A stretch of DNA of 64,000 nt from Streptomyces sp. cf386 (lineage in GTDB: Bacteria; Actinomycetota; Actinomycetes; Streptomycetales; Streptomycetaceae), in assembly GCF_900103585.1 (NCBI RefSeq), contig NZ_FNHV01000004.1, forward strand, positions 248,001 to 312,000, written 5' to 3'. The translations under genes were made by a program, and so were the position numbers. The notes below the pieces were generated by a model. It did not search any database. It saw only the letters and a list, made by a program, of their open reading frames with translations, and had not been told where the DNA came from. Of the stretch, positions 57,215 through 64,000 are shown in pieces. Each line of letters opens with the position of its first letter. The stretch's first letter is position 1.

Positions 57215-59809
57215 TCAGTTGACGGTACGACCTCTGCGATACGCCACCCAGCCCGTGGCCAGGAGCGCCGCCGCGAGCGCGGCCACGGAGAGCACGGTGG
57301 CGCCGGTGGAGGCGAGGCCGCCGCCCGTCGTCGAGGTGCCGGTGCCGCCGGATCCGCCCGTGGTGGACCCGGTCCCCGTGCCGCCGGTGCTCCCGCCCGT
57401 CGTGCCCGTACCGGCGGTGCCGCCGTTCCCGCCCGTGCCGCCGGTGCCGTCGTCCGTGTCCACCGGGTCCTGGCCGACGAAGCTGACCGGGACCTTGACG
57501 TCCTGGGAGCGGTCGCCGGAGAGGGTGTGGTCGTTGCGGGTGGCCAGGACGCACTTGGCCTTGAAGCAGTCGGTGTACGCGTCCTTGGCGTCGACGGTCA
57601 GCTCGATGTCGAAGGTGCCGCCGGTGCCGTACGGGATCGCCAGGTTCTCGCCGTAGTCCGGCGGGTTGGAGGAGATCCACGCCGAGGAGTGCGAGCCGCC
57701 GGTCATATCGACGCCGCCGATGCACGGCGTGGGCAGTTCGCCGTCGCCGTTGTCGACGCAGAGGGCGACGTAGATGCCCTTCTTCGTGTCGTAACCGGTG
57801 CCGGTGATCTTCAGGGTCTGGTCCTCGGTGGCGAGGTTGTTGACCGGGGTGACGGTGAGTTTCTGGCCGTTCGGGCCGGTGACGGTCTTGGAGCCGGAGG
57901 GTTCGTCGGGAGTCTCCTCGCCGTCTCCGTCGCCGCCCCCGTCATCGGTCTCATCCGTGACCGTGAGCGTGATCGGCGAAGTGCGGGTCGATCCCACGGA
58001 GTTCGTGAATTCGGCTCGGTACCGGTACCCGTCCTGCGCCGCCTTCGTGGTGAAGGAGAACGCGTTCCCGGTCGCGCCCTCGACCGTCGACCAGGTCTGG
58101 CCGCCGTCGGGGCTGACCTGCCACCGCACGGTGGGCTCCGGGGTGCCCTGGGCGGCGGCGACGAAGGTCACCTCGTCGCCCGGGTTCACCGTCTGGTCGG
58201 TGGGGGACTGGACGACCTTCGGGGAGACACGGCGGTCGAGTTTGACGACCTTGCTCCCGGCCTGGTCGGTGACGTAGACCGACGTGGCGCCGGGCGTCAC
58301 GGCGACGCCCGCGTAGGCGCCCGCGCGGTTGCCGGGCAGGGCGACGGGTTCGGCCGCCTGCTCGGCAGTGGCGGCGGCGTAGCTCTCCAGGGCGCCGACG
58401 TTGTCCGCGCCGTCGTCGGCGGTGCCCCAGTCCTCGCGCAGGACGAAGGCCTCGCCGGTCGCCTTGTCGAAGGCCATCGCCGTGGCCCGGTCCTTGCCGG
58501 TCAGCTTGGCCAGCTGCTTGCCGTCCTTGTCGAAGACGAGCACGTCGTAGGAGCTGCCGACCCACACGTTGCCCGTCGCCGGGTCCGTCTCGACGAAGTA
58601 GACGGACGCCGCGGGGAGTTCGGCGGTGGCGGTGACCGTGAGGGAGCCGGTGTCGACGCGGTACAGCTTGCCGCCCGCGGAGTCGGCCGACCAGGTGGTG
58701 CCGCGTGCGGTGTCCACGCCGAGGATGCCGCCGCCTGCCAGGGTGGCGGTCTTCTTGACGGTGCCGGTGGCGGTCTCGACCTCGGAGAGGACGGCGCCCT
58801 GGGCGACCAGCGTGCTGGACGCGTCGCTGCCGGGACCGACGCCGGTGACCGAGCCGCCGGTCAGCCACCCGCCCTTCGCGGCCGTGTCGCCGTCCTTCGC
58901 GGTGCCTATACCGCGCAGCGGGTAGTGGAAGACGACGCCGTCGCCGGACAGCGGGGCGGCGATCCAGCGGACCACGCGGGCCGCGAGCGCGCCGGTGGCG
59001 CCGGGGGCCTGCTGGACGTGGCTGAGGAGCTTGCCGTCCTTCGGGTCGATGGCGTAGAGGCCTTGCTCGGCGACGTCCGCGGTGTCGGGGATGTTGTCCG
59101 AACCGACGTACAGCTTCCCGGAGTCGGGGTGCAGGAGCAGGTCCAGCGGGCGGCCCGCGGTGGTGAACTCGGCGGCCCGGAGGTAGCTGACGGTGCCCGG
59201 CGGCACGTCCACGCCGTCGCCGCCGTCGTCCCCGTCGCCGGGGTCCTGGCCCTCGAAGGTGACGGGGATGCGGACGTCCTGGGAGCGGTCGCCGGGGTTG
59301 CGGTGGTCGACGCGGGTGACGACCGAGCAGGTGACCTTGGTGCAGTCGAGGCTGTTGTCCTTGGCCTTGACGTCGATCCCGACGTCGAAGGTGCCGCCCT
59401 CGCCCCAGGTGACGGCCAGGTCGCCCGCGTACTCGTCGTCCTCGGGGACGATCCACTGCGAGGAGCTGCCGGTGCCGTTCTGGTCGGCGCCGCCCAGGCA
59501 GGGGGTGGGGACGCGGTTGTCGCCATTGTCCTTGCACAGGGCGACGTAGACGGCCTTGGTCGCGTCGTAGCCGGAGCCGGTGACGCGCAGCGTCTCGCCG
59601 TCGGGGGCGAGGTTCGCGGAGGCGGAGACGGTGAGCTTCTGGCCGTCCTTGCCGAGGGCCGTCTTCGGTGTGTCGGAGGCCTGTGCGGTGGAGCCGAGCG
59701 TGACGGCCGCGGCCACGAGCGCGGCGGCGCCGAGGAGAGCCGCGGGGCGTCTGAGCCGGCGTCCGGCCCGGGCCGGCGGTCTGGGTTCGTCGGTCATGGG
59801 GGTCCTCAC
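57215..59809 (-). CDS. Wall-anchored surface protein: two neocarzinostatin-like domains, beta-propeller, Ig-like domain, LASTG sorting signal
   Basis: An 864-residue exported protein. After a basic signal peptide (to about residue 45) come: domain A (55-190) with Cys92/104 and Cys156/161; a propeller-like region (about 210-550; YLRAAEFTTAGRPLDLLLHP, YVTDQAGSKVVKLDRR); an Ig-like domain (QTVNPGDEVTFVAAAQG to FTNSVGSTRTSP); domain B (about 645-785), a second copy of A; a Gly/Thr-rich spacer; and LASTG at 832-836, followed by a hydrophobic helix and YRRGR, the substrate pattern of Streptomyces class E sortase. The copied domain has the TR-x-DH...DRSQDV signature shared with the two other proteins in this locus. 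A role as a surface receptor, likely for haem or iron, is inferred from the iron box and neighbours. Confidence 0.88.
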   Translation of the reverse strand: MRTPMTDEPRPPARAGRRLRRPAALLGAAALVAAAVTLGSTAQASDTPKTALGKDGQKLTVSASANLAPDGETLRVTGSGYDATKAVYVALCKDNGDNRVPTPCLGGADQNGTGSSSQWIVPEDDEYAGDLAVTWGEGGTFDVGIDVKAKDNSLDCTKVTCSVVTRVDHRNPGDRSQDVRIPVTFEGQDPGDGDDGGDGVDVPPGTVSYLRAAEFTTAGRPLDLLLHPDSGKLYVGSDNIPDTADVAEQGLYAIDPKDGKLLSHVQQAPGATGALAARVVRWIAAPLSGDGVVFHYPLRGIGTAKDGDTAAKGGWLTGGSVTGVGPGSDASSTLVAQGAVLSEVETATGTVKKTATLAGGGILGVDTARGTTWSADSAGGKLYRVDTGSLTVTATAELPAASVYFVETDPATGNVWVGSSYDVLVFDKDGKQLAKLTGKDRATAMAFDKATGEAFVLREDWGTADDGADNVGALESYAAATAEQAAEPVALPGNRAGAYAGVAVTPGATSVYVTDQAGSKVVKLDRRVSPKVVQSPTDQTVNPGDEVTFVAAAQGTPEPTVRWQVSPDGGQTWSTVEGATGNAFSFTTKAAQDGYRYRAEFTNSVGSTRTSPITLTVTDETDDGGGDGDGEETPDEPSGSKTVTGPNGQKLTVTPVNNLATEDQTLKITGTGYDTKKGIYVALCVDNGDGELPTPCIGGVDMTGGSHSSAWISSNPPDYGENLAIPYGTGGTFDIELTVDAKDAYTDCFKAKCVLATRNDHTLSGDRSQDVKVPVSFVGQDPVDTDDGTGGTGGNGGTAGTGTTGGSTGGTGTGSTTGGSGGTGTSTTGGGLASTGATVLSVAALAAALLATGWVAYRRGRTVN

Positions 59810-59844
59810 TGGTCGGGTGCGCCCGGCGCCCCGGGGATGCCGAG

Positions 59845-59872
59845 GGCCGGGCCCGACGGTGTGGGCCCGGCC
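59845..59872 (-). terminator. Hairpin between two surface-protein genes
   Basis: Arms GGCCGGGCCC and GGGCCCGGCC around GACGGTGT lie 10 bases after the stop of the 179-residue gene and 35 bases before the start of the 864-residue gene. If it ends part of the transcripts, the small diffusible protein would be made in excess over the wall-anchored one. Confidence 0.6.
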
Positions 59873-59882
59873 TGACGGGCGC

Positions 59883-60422
59883 TTACTGGAAGGCGATCGG
59901 GACGTGGACGTCGTACTTGCGGTCCTCGCTGTCGAAGTGGTCCGCCCGGGTCACCACGGCGCACTCGACGTCCTGGCCGCAGACGCTGCCGTCGTCGAGG
60001 GTGGCCTTGACGTAGATCTGCACGCTGAAGGTGCCGCCCGTGCCGAACTTGGAGCTGTTGGCGAACATGCCGCCGAAGGTGTTGTTGACCCAGTGCGAGG
60101 CGCCGGTGGAGCCGTCCTCGTCCTGACCGCCCAGACACGGGGTCGGCTTGTTCGCGCCCTGCGCCCCGTCGACCACGCACAGGCTGACGTAGACGCCCTG
60201 GCCGGTGTTGTAGCCGGAGCCGGAGACGGTGATGACCTGGCCCGTGGCGGCTGCCGTGTCGGGGGAGGTCAGCGAGAGGTTGTACGTCGTGCCGCCGTCG
60301 GTGACCGTGCGGGTCGAGGTGGCGGCGGAGGCCGAGGTGGCCAGGCCCAGGGTGAGGGCGGCGGAGGCGGTCACGGCGAGAGCGGCGCGGGCGGCGGTGC
60401 GGGCGGAGGGAACGGGTCTCAT
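59883..60422 (-). CDS. Secreted single-domain neocarzinostatin-like protein
   Basis: A 179-residue exported protein without any wall anchor. The signal peptide ends at SASA (about residue 34). The mature part is one copy of the domain found twice in the next gene: GSGYNTGQGVYVSLC, KPTPCLGGQD, a Cys pair (VCGQDVEC) and VVTRADHFDSEDRKYDV, ending at VPIAFQ. ATG 60422 follows AAAGGTG at somewhat long distance. A DmdR/IdeR-type iron box lies 63 bases upstream (60485-60503). It may be a diffusible binding protein that hands its ligand to the anchored relatives. Similarity to enediyne-binding apoproteins is structural only. Confidence 0.88.
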   Translation of the reverse strand: MRPVPSARTAARAALAVTASAALTLGLATSASAATSTRTVTDGGTTYNLSLTSPDTAAATGQVITVSGSGYNTGQGVYVSLCVVDGAQGANKPTPCLGGQDEDGSTGASHWVNNTFGGMFANSSKFGTGGTFSVQIYVKATLDDGSVCGQDVECAVVTRADHFDSEDRKYDVHVPIAFQ

Positions 60423-60484
60423 GGTGAGCTGTTCACCTTTCTCGGTGTGGGCGCCTCGAGGTGGGCGAGGCACCCAGCGGGGGG

Positions 60485-60503
60485 TTAGGTAAGGCAAACC
60501 TAA
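60485..60503. promoter_or_regulatory. Iron box (DmdR/IdeR/DtxR type)
   Basis: TTAGGTAAGGCAAACCTAA matches 17 of 19 positions of the actinobacterial consensus TTAGGTTAGSCTAACCTAA. It lies upstream of the 179-residue gene, whose operon continues to the 864-residue surface protein. With iron present the repressor DmdR would be expected to shut both genes off. Confidence 0.88.
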
Positions 60504-60581
60504 GTATGAACACCGGCTGTTTGTCAACGGACGGCAAAGGGCCCAACTGCCCGGCATCACAAGGAATTTGGGCATGCCGAA

Positions 60582-60603
60582 GAGCGGGCCGTGTCGCCCG
60601 CTC
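60582..60603 (-). terminator. Hairpin after the HtaA-like gene
   Basis: Arms GAGCGGGC and GCCCGCTC around CGTGTC lie 15 bases downstream of the stop of the gene at 60619 on the minus strand. Confidence 0.55.
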
Positions 60604-60618
60604 CTCGTTCCTCATGTG

Positions 60619-61554
60619 CTACGCCCGCGCCCGCACGCCGAAGCCCACGACGGCCCGGCGTTCCCCGGTCACCGTGGAGAGTTCGACGGAGTGCGCGCCC
60701 TCGGCTGCGGTGCCGTACACCGGGAAGGTGCGGGAGATCCGCCCTGCCTCGTCGGCCACCGCCTGGTACCGGGTGTCGTCGTCGATCGCGACGAGGACGA
60801 CCTCGCCGGGCTCGAACCCCGCGCCGGTGACCTGCTGTTCGGCGCCGGGGGAGAGGGTGACGGTGGCTGATGGGGCCGTCGTCGCCGGTTGCGGGGTCGC
60901 CGCCGGTTTCTCCTCCGGGGTGCCCGGGGTCGGCAGTGGCGTCTCCTGGGGTGCGGCTTCGGTCGTATCGCCGCCGGTCCCCACCGTCAGGTCCAGTACC
61001 CCGTAGGCGTCCCCCGCCGTGAACTCCGCTCCGCTCCACTCGGACAGCAGCGCCGCCCCGTCCTGGGTGAGCGACGCCCGCAGCCCGGTCCAGGTGTCAC
61101 CGCTCGTCTGTACGACGGGTGCGGCGCCGGATTTCACGTCGGCCAGGGCGAGTTGGCGGGCCCGGCCGTCGACGACCGTCCGCGCGTAGAGGGCGCCCGC
61201 GTCGCCGTCGAGCCGCAACCGGAGCCCGCTGAGGGGCAGGGGTTGCGTGCCGGTGGGGGAGGTCAGCAGGGCCGAGCCGCCCAACTCGAAGTCCGCGGCG
61301 CCGGTTTCCGGGTCGGTGCTGCCGCTGGTCGTCGGGAACCAGGCGCGGTCCGCGGATGCCTGTACGGCGGGTTCGGCGACGTCGAGCGAGATGCCCTGGT
61401 CGTCGAGCTCGGCGGGTGCGATGTTCCAGCTCGCGTAGCCGCCCGACATGTCGCGCGGGATCTCGTCCCCGTCCTGTGCGGCCGCGCCGCCCGGACACAG
61501 CAGTACGAGCAGCGCGCCGCCCGTCACGGCGGCGGCGCCGGGTCTCTTCGCCAT
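60619..61554 (-). CDS. Secreted HtaA-like domain protein
   Basis: A 311-residue exported protein. The signal peptide ends near residue 26 (GGAAA). Residues about 35-170 follow the HtaA pattern of the corynebacterial haem-uptake proteins (DMSGGYASWNIAPAEL, ADFELGGSALLTSP, PLPLSGLRLRLDGDAGALYA, ARTVVDGRARQLALADV). A Pro/Thr-rich linker leads to a C-terminal beta-sandwich of 80 residues (QQVTGAGFEPGEVVLVAI). No sorting signal is present and the protein ends at RARA, so it is probably released or bound by another protein. GGGAGA lies 8 bases before the ATG. It is cotranscribed with the 261-residue gene 30 bases upstream. Haem binding is inference. Confidence 0.75.
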   Translation of the reverse strand: MAKRPGAAAVTGGALLVLLCPGGAAAQDGDEIPRDMSGGYASWNIAPAELDDQGISLDVAEPAVQASADRAWFPTTSGSTDPETGAADFELGGSALLTSPTGTQPLPLSGLRLRLDGDAGALYARTVVDGRARQLALADVKSGAAPVVQTSGDTWTGLRASLTQDGAALLSEWSGAEFTAGDAYGVLDLTVGTGGDTTEAAPQETPLPTPGTPEEKPAATPQPATTAPSATVTLSPGAEQQVTGAGFEPGEVVLVAIDDDTRYQAVADEAGRISRTFPVYGTAAEGAHSVELSTVTGERRAVVGFGVRARA

Positions 61555-61584
61555 TTCAAGTCTCCCTGTGGAATTCGGGTCGGT

Positions 61585-62370
61585 TCAACCGGCGTTCGTG
61601 CCTCGCCGCCTGCGTGCCCACAGCCAGGCCCCGGTGCCGGCCGCGACCAGTCCGGCCGCCGTTGCTCCGGCCGTCAGGGCGATGGAGCCGGTGCTGGCGA
61701 GCGGTCCGTCGGACGCCTTCTCGGTGCCGTCGCCCGAACCGCCCGTGCCGCCCCCGCCGGTCGTGCTCGCGCCCGCCGTCGCGGTCGGCGTCGCCGTGGC
61801 GTTGTCGCCGCTCGACGCACCCCCGCCGCTGCCGCCGAAGGTCACCGGGATCCGGACCGTCTGGCTCTGGTCGCCGCCCCGGGTGTGGTCGTTGCGGGTG
61901 ATGACGGCGCATTTCACACCGGACTTGGTGCAGTTGGTGTTCGCGTCCTTGGCGCGCACGGTGAGCTGCACACTGAACGAGCCCTTGTGGCCGCTGCCCT
62001 TGTACGGTTTCGCCAACCCCTCGCCGTACGACGGCGGGTTGGAGGAGATCCACGAGGACGCCCCGGACTCGCCGGACATGTCCACTCCGCCCACGCAGGG
62101 CGTGGGGGTCTTTCCGGCGCCGTTGTCCACGCAGAAGGCGACGTAGATGCCCTTCTCGGTGTTGTAGCCGGAGCCGGTCACGGTCACCGTCTCGCCGCCC
62201 GCGTCGAGTCCCGAGGACTTGGAGACGGTGAGTTTCTGCCCCTCGGGGCCCGTCGCCGAGCCGCCCGCCGCCGAGGCCGGTCCGACGGCCGAGAGCAGCA
62301 GGACGGCTGCCCCCGTCAATCCGAGAGTCGGTCCAACTCCCTTACGGTGCAGGCCACTTGCCCACGCCAT
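61585..62370 (-). CDS. Wall-anchored single-domain neocarzinostatin-like protein (LASTG)
   Basis: A 261-residue exported protein. A signal peptide ends at about residue 34 (ASA). One copy of the locus domain follows (GSGYNTEKGIYVAFC, KTPTPCVGGVDM, a Cys pair NCTKSGVKC and VITRNDHTRGGDQSQTV), then a Gly/Thr/Ala spacer and LASTG at 224-228 with a hydrophobic helix and WARRRRG, a class E sortase signal. It starts at ATG 62370, with an iron box (62394-62412) immediately upstream, shared with the divergent haem-binding lipoprotein. It would display the domain on the cell wall near that lipoprotein. Confidence 0.88.
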   Translation of the reverse strand: MAWASGLHRKGVGPTLGLTGAAVLLLSAVGPASAAGGSATGPEGQKLTVSKSSGLDAGGETVTVTGSGYNTEKGIYVAFCVDNGAGKTPTPCVGGVDMSGESGASSWISSNPPSYGEGLAKPYKGSGHKGSFSVQLTVRAKDANTNCTKSGVKCAVITRNDHTRGGDQSQTVRIPVTFGGSGGGASSGDNATATPTATAGASTTGGGGTGGSGDGTEKASDGPLASTGSIALTAGATAAGLVAAGTGAWLWARRRRGTNAG

Positions 62371-62393
62371 GGAACACCCCCACCAAGAGTAAC

Positions 62394-62412
62394 TAAGGGA
62401 AGCCTAACCTAA
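62394..62412. promoter_or_regulatory. Iron box (DmdR/IdeR/DtxR type), divergent
   Basis: TAAGGGAAGCCTAACCTAA matches 16 of 19 consensus positions, with a perfect right half. It lies in the 84-base gap between divergent starts, so one repressor dimer can silence both the haem-type lipoprotein gene and the wall-anchored/HtaA-like operon. Confidence 0.85.
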
Positions 62413-62454
62413 AGTATTGCCCAACTGAGTGCCAGAAGAGACGAAAGGAAACCC

Positions 62455-63483
62455 ATGCGCGCATCCCGGAGACGCCTCGCCGTCCTTGGTCTGACGCTCG
62501 CGTTGCTCGCGGGCGCCTGTGGTGGGGGTGGGGGCGCGTCGGACGGTTCGGCCCCGGCCGCGAAGTCCGCGAGTGAACGCGCCGCCGCGGCCGAGAAGCA
62601 GCTCGCGAAGAACACCCTCGTACCGCTCGAAGGCGGGCCGCCCACCCCGAAGTTGCCCGTCACCGTCGACTCCTCGGACGGGCGCGAGGTGACCGTCGAG
62701 GACGCCTCGCGCATCCTGCCGCTCAACGGCGGTGTCGCGGAGATCGTGTTCACGCTGGGCCTCGGCGACCGGGTCGTCGGCCGGGACATCACCGCCACCT
62801 TCGCCGAGGCGAAGAAGCTCCCGCAGGTCACCAAGGCGCATGACGTGAGCGCGGAGAGCGTGCTCTCGCTGCGCCCGACGGTCGTCCTGGCCGACACCGA
62901 CACCGGCCCCCAGGAGGCCATCGACCAGATCCGCGACGCCGGCGTTCCCGTCGTCGTCCTCGATCCGGCCACCGAACTCGCCGACGTCACCACCCGCACC
63001 ACCCGCGTCGCCGAGGCGCTCGGCGTCCCCGCGGCGGGCAAGGCGCTCAACCGGCGCATGAACGATGAACTCGCCGCCGCTCGCGCCGCCGTGCCCAAGG
63101 GCAGCAAGCCCAAGGTCGCCTTCCTGTACATGCGCGGCAGTGCGGCCGTCTATCTGATCGGCGGCAAGGGCTCGGGCGCCGACTCGCTCGTCGAGGCCGC
63201 CGGGGCGGTGGACGCGGGCAAGGAGGCCGGGCTGGACAAGCCGTTCACGCCGATCACCAGTGAGGCGCTGGTGCGGGCGCAGCCGGACGTGATCCTGATG
63301 ATGACCAAGGGGCTGGAGTCGGTCGGCGGTGTCGACGGACTGGTCGACATCCCCGGGGTCGGTCAGACGCCGGCGGGGATGAACCGCCGGGTCGTCGACA
63401 TGGAGGACGGGGTGCTGCTCGGGTACGGGCCGCGCACGCCGTTGGTGATCGACATCCTGGTGGATCGCATCCACCAAACGTGA
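62455..63483 (+). CDS. Haem-type ABC substrate-binding lipoprotein (HmuT-like)
   Basis: A 342-residue binding protein of the helical-backbone (FepB/BtuF/HmuT) class. The lipobox is LLAGAC with Cys22 and GAAAGGAA precedes the ATG. RILPLNGGVAEIVFTLGLGD, LPQVTKAHDVSAESVLSLRP and VVVLDPATELADVTT are the pattern of haem-binding SBPs, and the second lobe shows FLYMRGSAAVYLIGGKGSG. It would collect haem or a siderophore on the outer side of the membrane. An iron box lies upstream. No permease or ATPase gene follows on this strand in the window; the next gene is a flavoprotein, so its transporter must be encoded elsewhere. Confidence 0.92.
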   Translation: MRASRRRLAVLGLTLALLAGACGGGGGASDGSAPAAKSASERAAAAEKQLAKNTLVPLEGGPPTPKLPVTVDSSDGREVTVEDASRILPLNGGVAEIVFTLGLGDRVVGRDITATFAEAKKLPQVTKAHDVSAESVLSLRPTVVLADTDTGPQEAIDQIRDAGVPVVVLDPATELADVTTRTTRVAEALGVPAAGKALNRRMNDELAAARAAVPKGSKPKVAFLYMRGSAAVYLIGGKGSGADSLVEAAGAVDAGKEAGLDKPFTPITSEALVRAQPDVILMMTKGLESVGGVDGLVDIPGVGQTPAGMNRRVVDMEDGVLLGYGPRTPLVIDILVDRIHQT

Positions 63484-63609
63484 GAAAAGTTCACGGTTGC
63501 AGCATCTGGCGACCCTGACACCCCCTGGGCTACCGTCGGTAACACCCGCTCTCGCAGCGGAAACTCGTGCGTCTCCCGCCCCTTGCGCACCTCCGACGGA
63601 AGGCAGCCC

Positions 63610-64000
63610 ATGGAGAACTCGTCAGCCCCTGCCGCGATCACCCGCCGCCGTGCCCTGACCGTCGCCGGCGGTGCGCTCGCCGGTGCCGCGCTCGCACAGG
63701 CGACGTTCCCGGCCTTCGCGGCCTCGGCCGGCTCGTCGGACGCGGACGCCATCGTCGTCGGACACGGCCTCGCCGGGCTGGTCGCCACGGCCGAACTGGC
63801 GGCGGCGGGACGCAAGGTGCTGCTGCTGGACCAGGAGCCGGAGGCCAGTCTCGGCGGGCAGGCGTTCTGGTCCTTCGGCGGCCTGTTCTTCGTCAACTCC
63901 GACGAACAGCGGCTGATGGGGGTCAAGGACACCCACGACCTGGCCTGGCAGGACTGGTTGGGCACGGCGGGCTTCGACCGCGGGATCTCCGACCCGTCCG
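63610..64000 (+). CDS. Tat-exported FAD-binding dehydrogenase (3' end outside window)
   Basis: The first 130 residues of a flavoprotein that runs past the right edge. A twin-arginine signal is plain (TRRRALTVAGGALAGAAL at 11-28, cleavage near AFA), so the folded, cofactor-loaded protein is exported. The FAD-binding fold follows: DADAIVVGHGLAGLVATAEL with LLLDQEPEASLGGQAFWSFG, the pattern of 3-ketosteroid dehydrogenase/fumarate-reductase-type flavoproteins. GGAAGG lies 7 bases before ATG 63610. It starts 126 bases after the haem-type lipoprotein gene. Whether it belongs to that operon is unclear. Confidence 0.85.
   Translation, partial: MENSSAPAAITRRRALTVAGGALAGAALAQATFPAFAASAGSSDADAIVVGHGLAGLVATAELAAAGRKVLLLDQEPEASLGGQAFWSFGGLFFVNSDEQRLMGVKDTHDLAWQDWLGTAGFDRGISDPS

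Noticed and set aside
57215..62370. Enediyne antibiotic cluster suggested by neocarzinostatin-like domains
   Set aside because: No enediyne polyketide synthase or tailoring genes in the window; duplicated domain, wall-sorting signals and iron boxes fit a surface uptake locus better.

Overview
The window is very GC-rich, with strong G/C bias at third codon positions, many GTG starts, and actinobacterial families (SpoIIE-type phosphatase with an anti-sigma kinase domain, class E sortase substrates, a fused Ada-AlkA, the ethylmalonyl-CoA pathway). It is a stretch of a Streptomyces chromosome. From memory, and not checked here, the order alkA-ogt ... sir2 ... glycerate kinase ... pssA-psd ... ethylmalonyl-CoA genes resembles the S. 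coelicolor region around SCO6461-SCO6475.

Layout. 0-4.2 kb: end of an epoxide-hydrolase-like gene, then two exported hydrolases (phospholipase D-like, sialidase with a LamG domain). 4.2-8.4 kb: two-component system divergent from an ABC exporter. 8.5-10.4 kb: amidohydrolase and metallo-hydrolase divergent across an array of ATCCGTGA half-sites. 10.4-15.1 kb: TatA-like protein, membrane acyltransferase, two lipoproteins, an FAD monooxygenase. 15.1-17.7 kb: ArsR-type metal sensor with its operator, then the alkylation-repair pair alkA-ogt. 17.7-25.6 kb: a VOC protein, a membrane protein, a ferredoxin/ferredoxin reductase/P450 cassette, a Sir2/Nudix/ADP-ribosylglycohydrolase run, and glycerate kinase. 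25.7-29.8 kb: a probable accessory insert (small secreted protein, MacB/FtsX-type ABC system, tiny ORF) bounded by strong hairpins. 29.9-45.2 kb: phosphatidylethanolamine synthesis (pssA, psd), the ethylmalonyl-CoA operon from ccr down to methylsuccinyl-CoA dehydrogenase, a CdaR-type regulator divergent from a transporter/oxidase pair, a TetR regulator and a duplicated 3-hydroxyacyl-CoA dehydrogenase. 45.6-57.2 kb: housekeeping and unknown genes, among them a secreted peptidase, a radical SAM protein under a LexA-type box, a DHA2 transporter with an unusual tail, and a PAS/GAF/PP2C/HATPase phosphatase with a TTA codon. 57.2-64 kb: an iron-regulated surface locus.

The most interesting part is the right-hand locus (57.2-63.5 kb). 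Two iron boxes (60485-60503, 62394-62412) sit in front of genes for a haem-type substrate-binding lipoprotein (HmuT-like), an HtaA-like secreted protein, and three secreted proteins that share a four-cysteine domain resembling the neocarzinostatin fold. Two of these three end in LASTG wall-sorting signals; one is not anchored. Read together they look like a layered haem/iron capture system of the Streptomyces cell wall: wall-anchored receptors, a diffusible carrier and a membrane-bound binding lipoprotein, all probably repressed by DmdR/IdeR when iron is plentiful. Haem as the ligand is inferred from context and not shown by the sequence. No RNA genes, CRISPR arrays, insertion sequences or biosynthetic megasynthases were seen.
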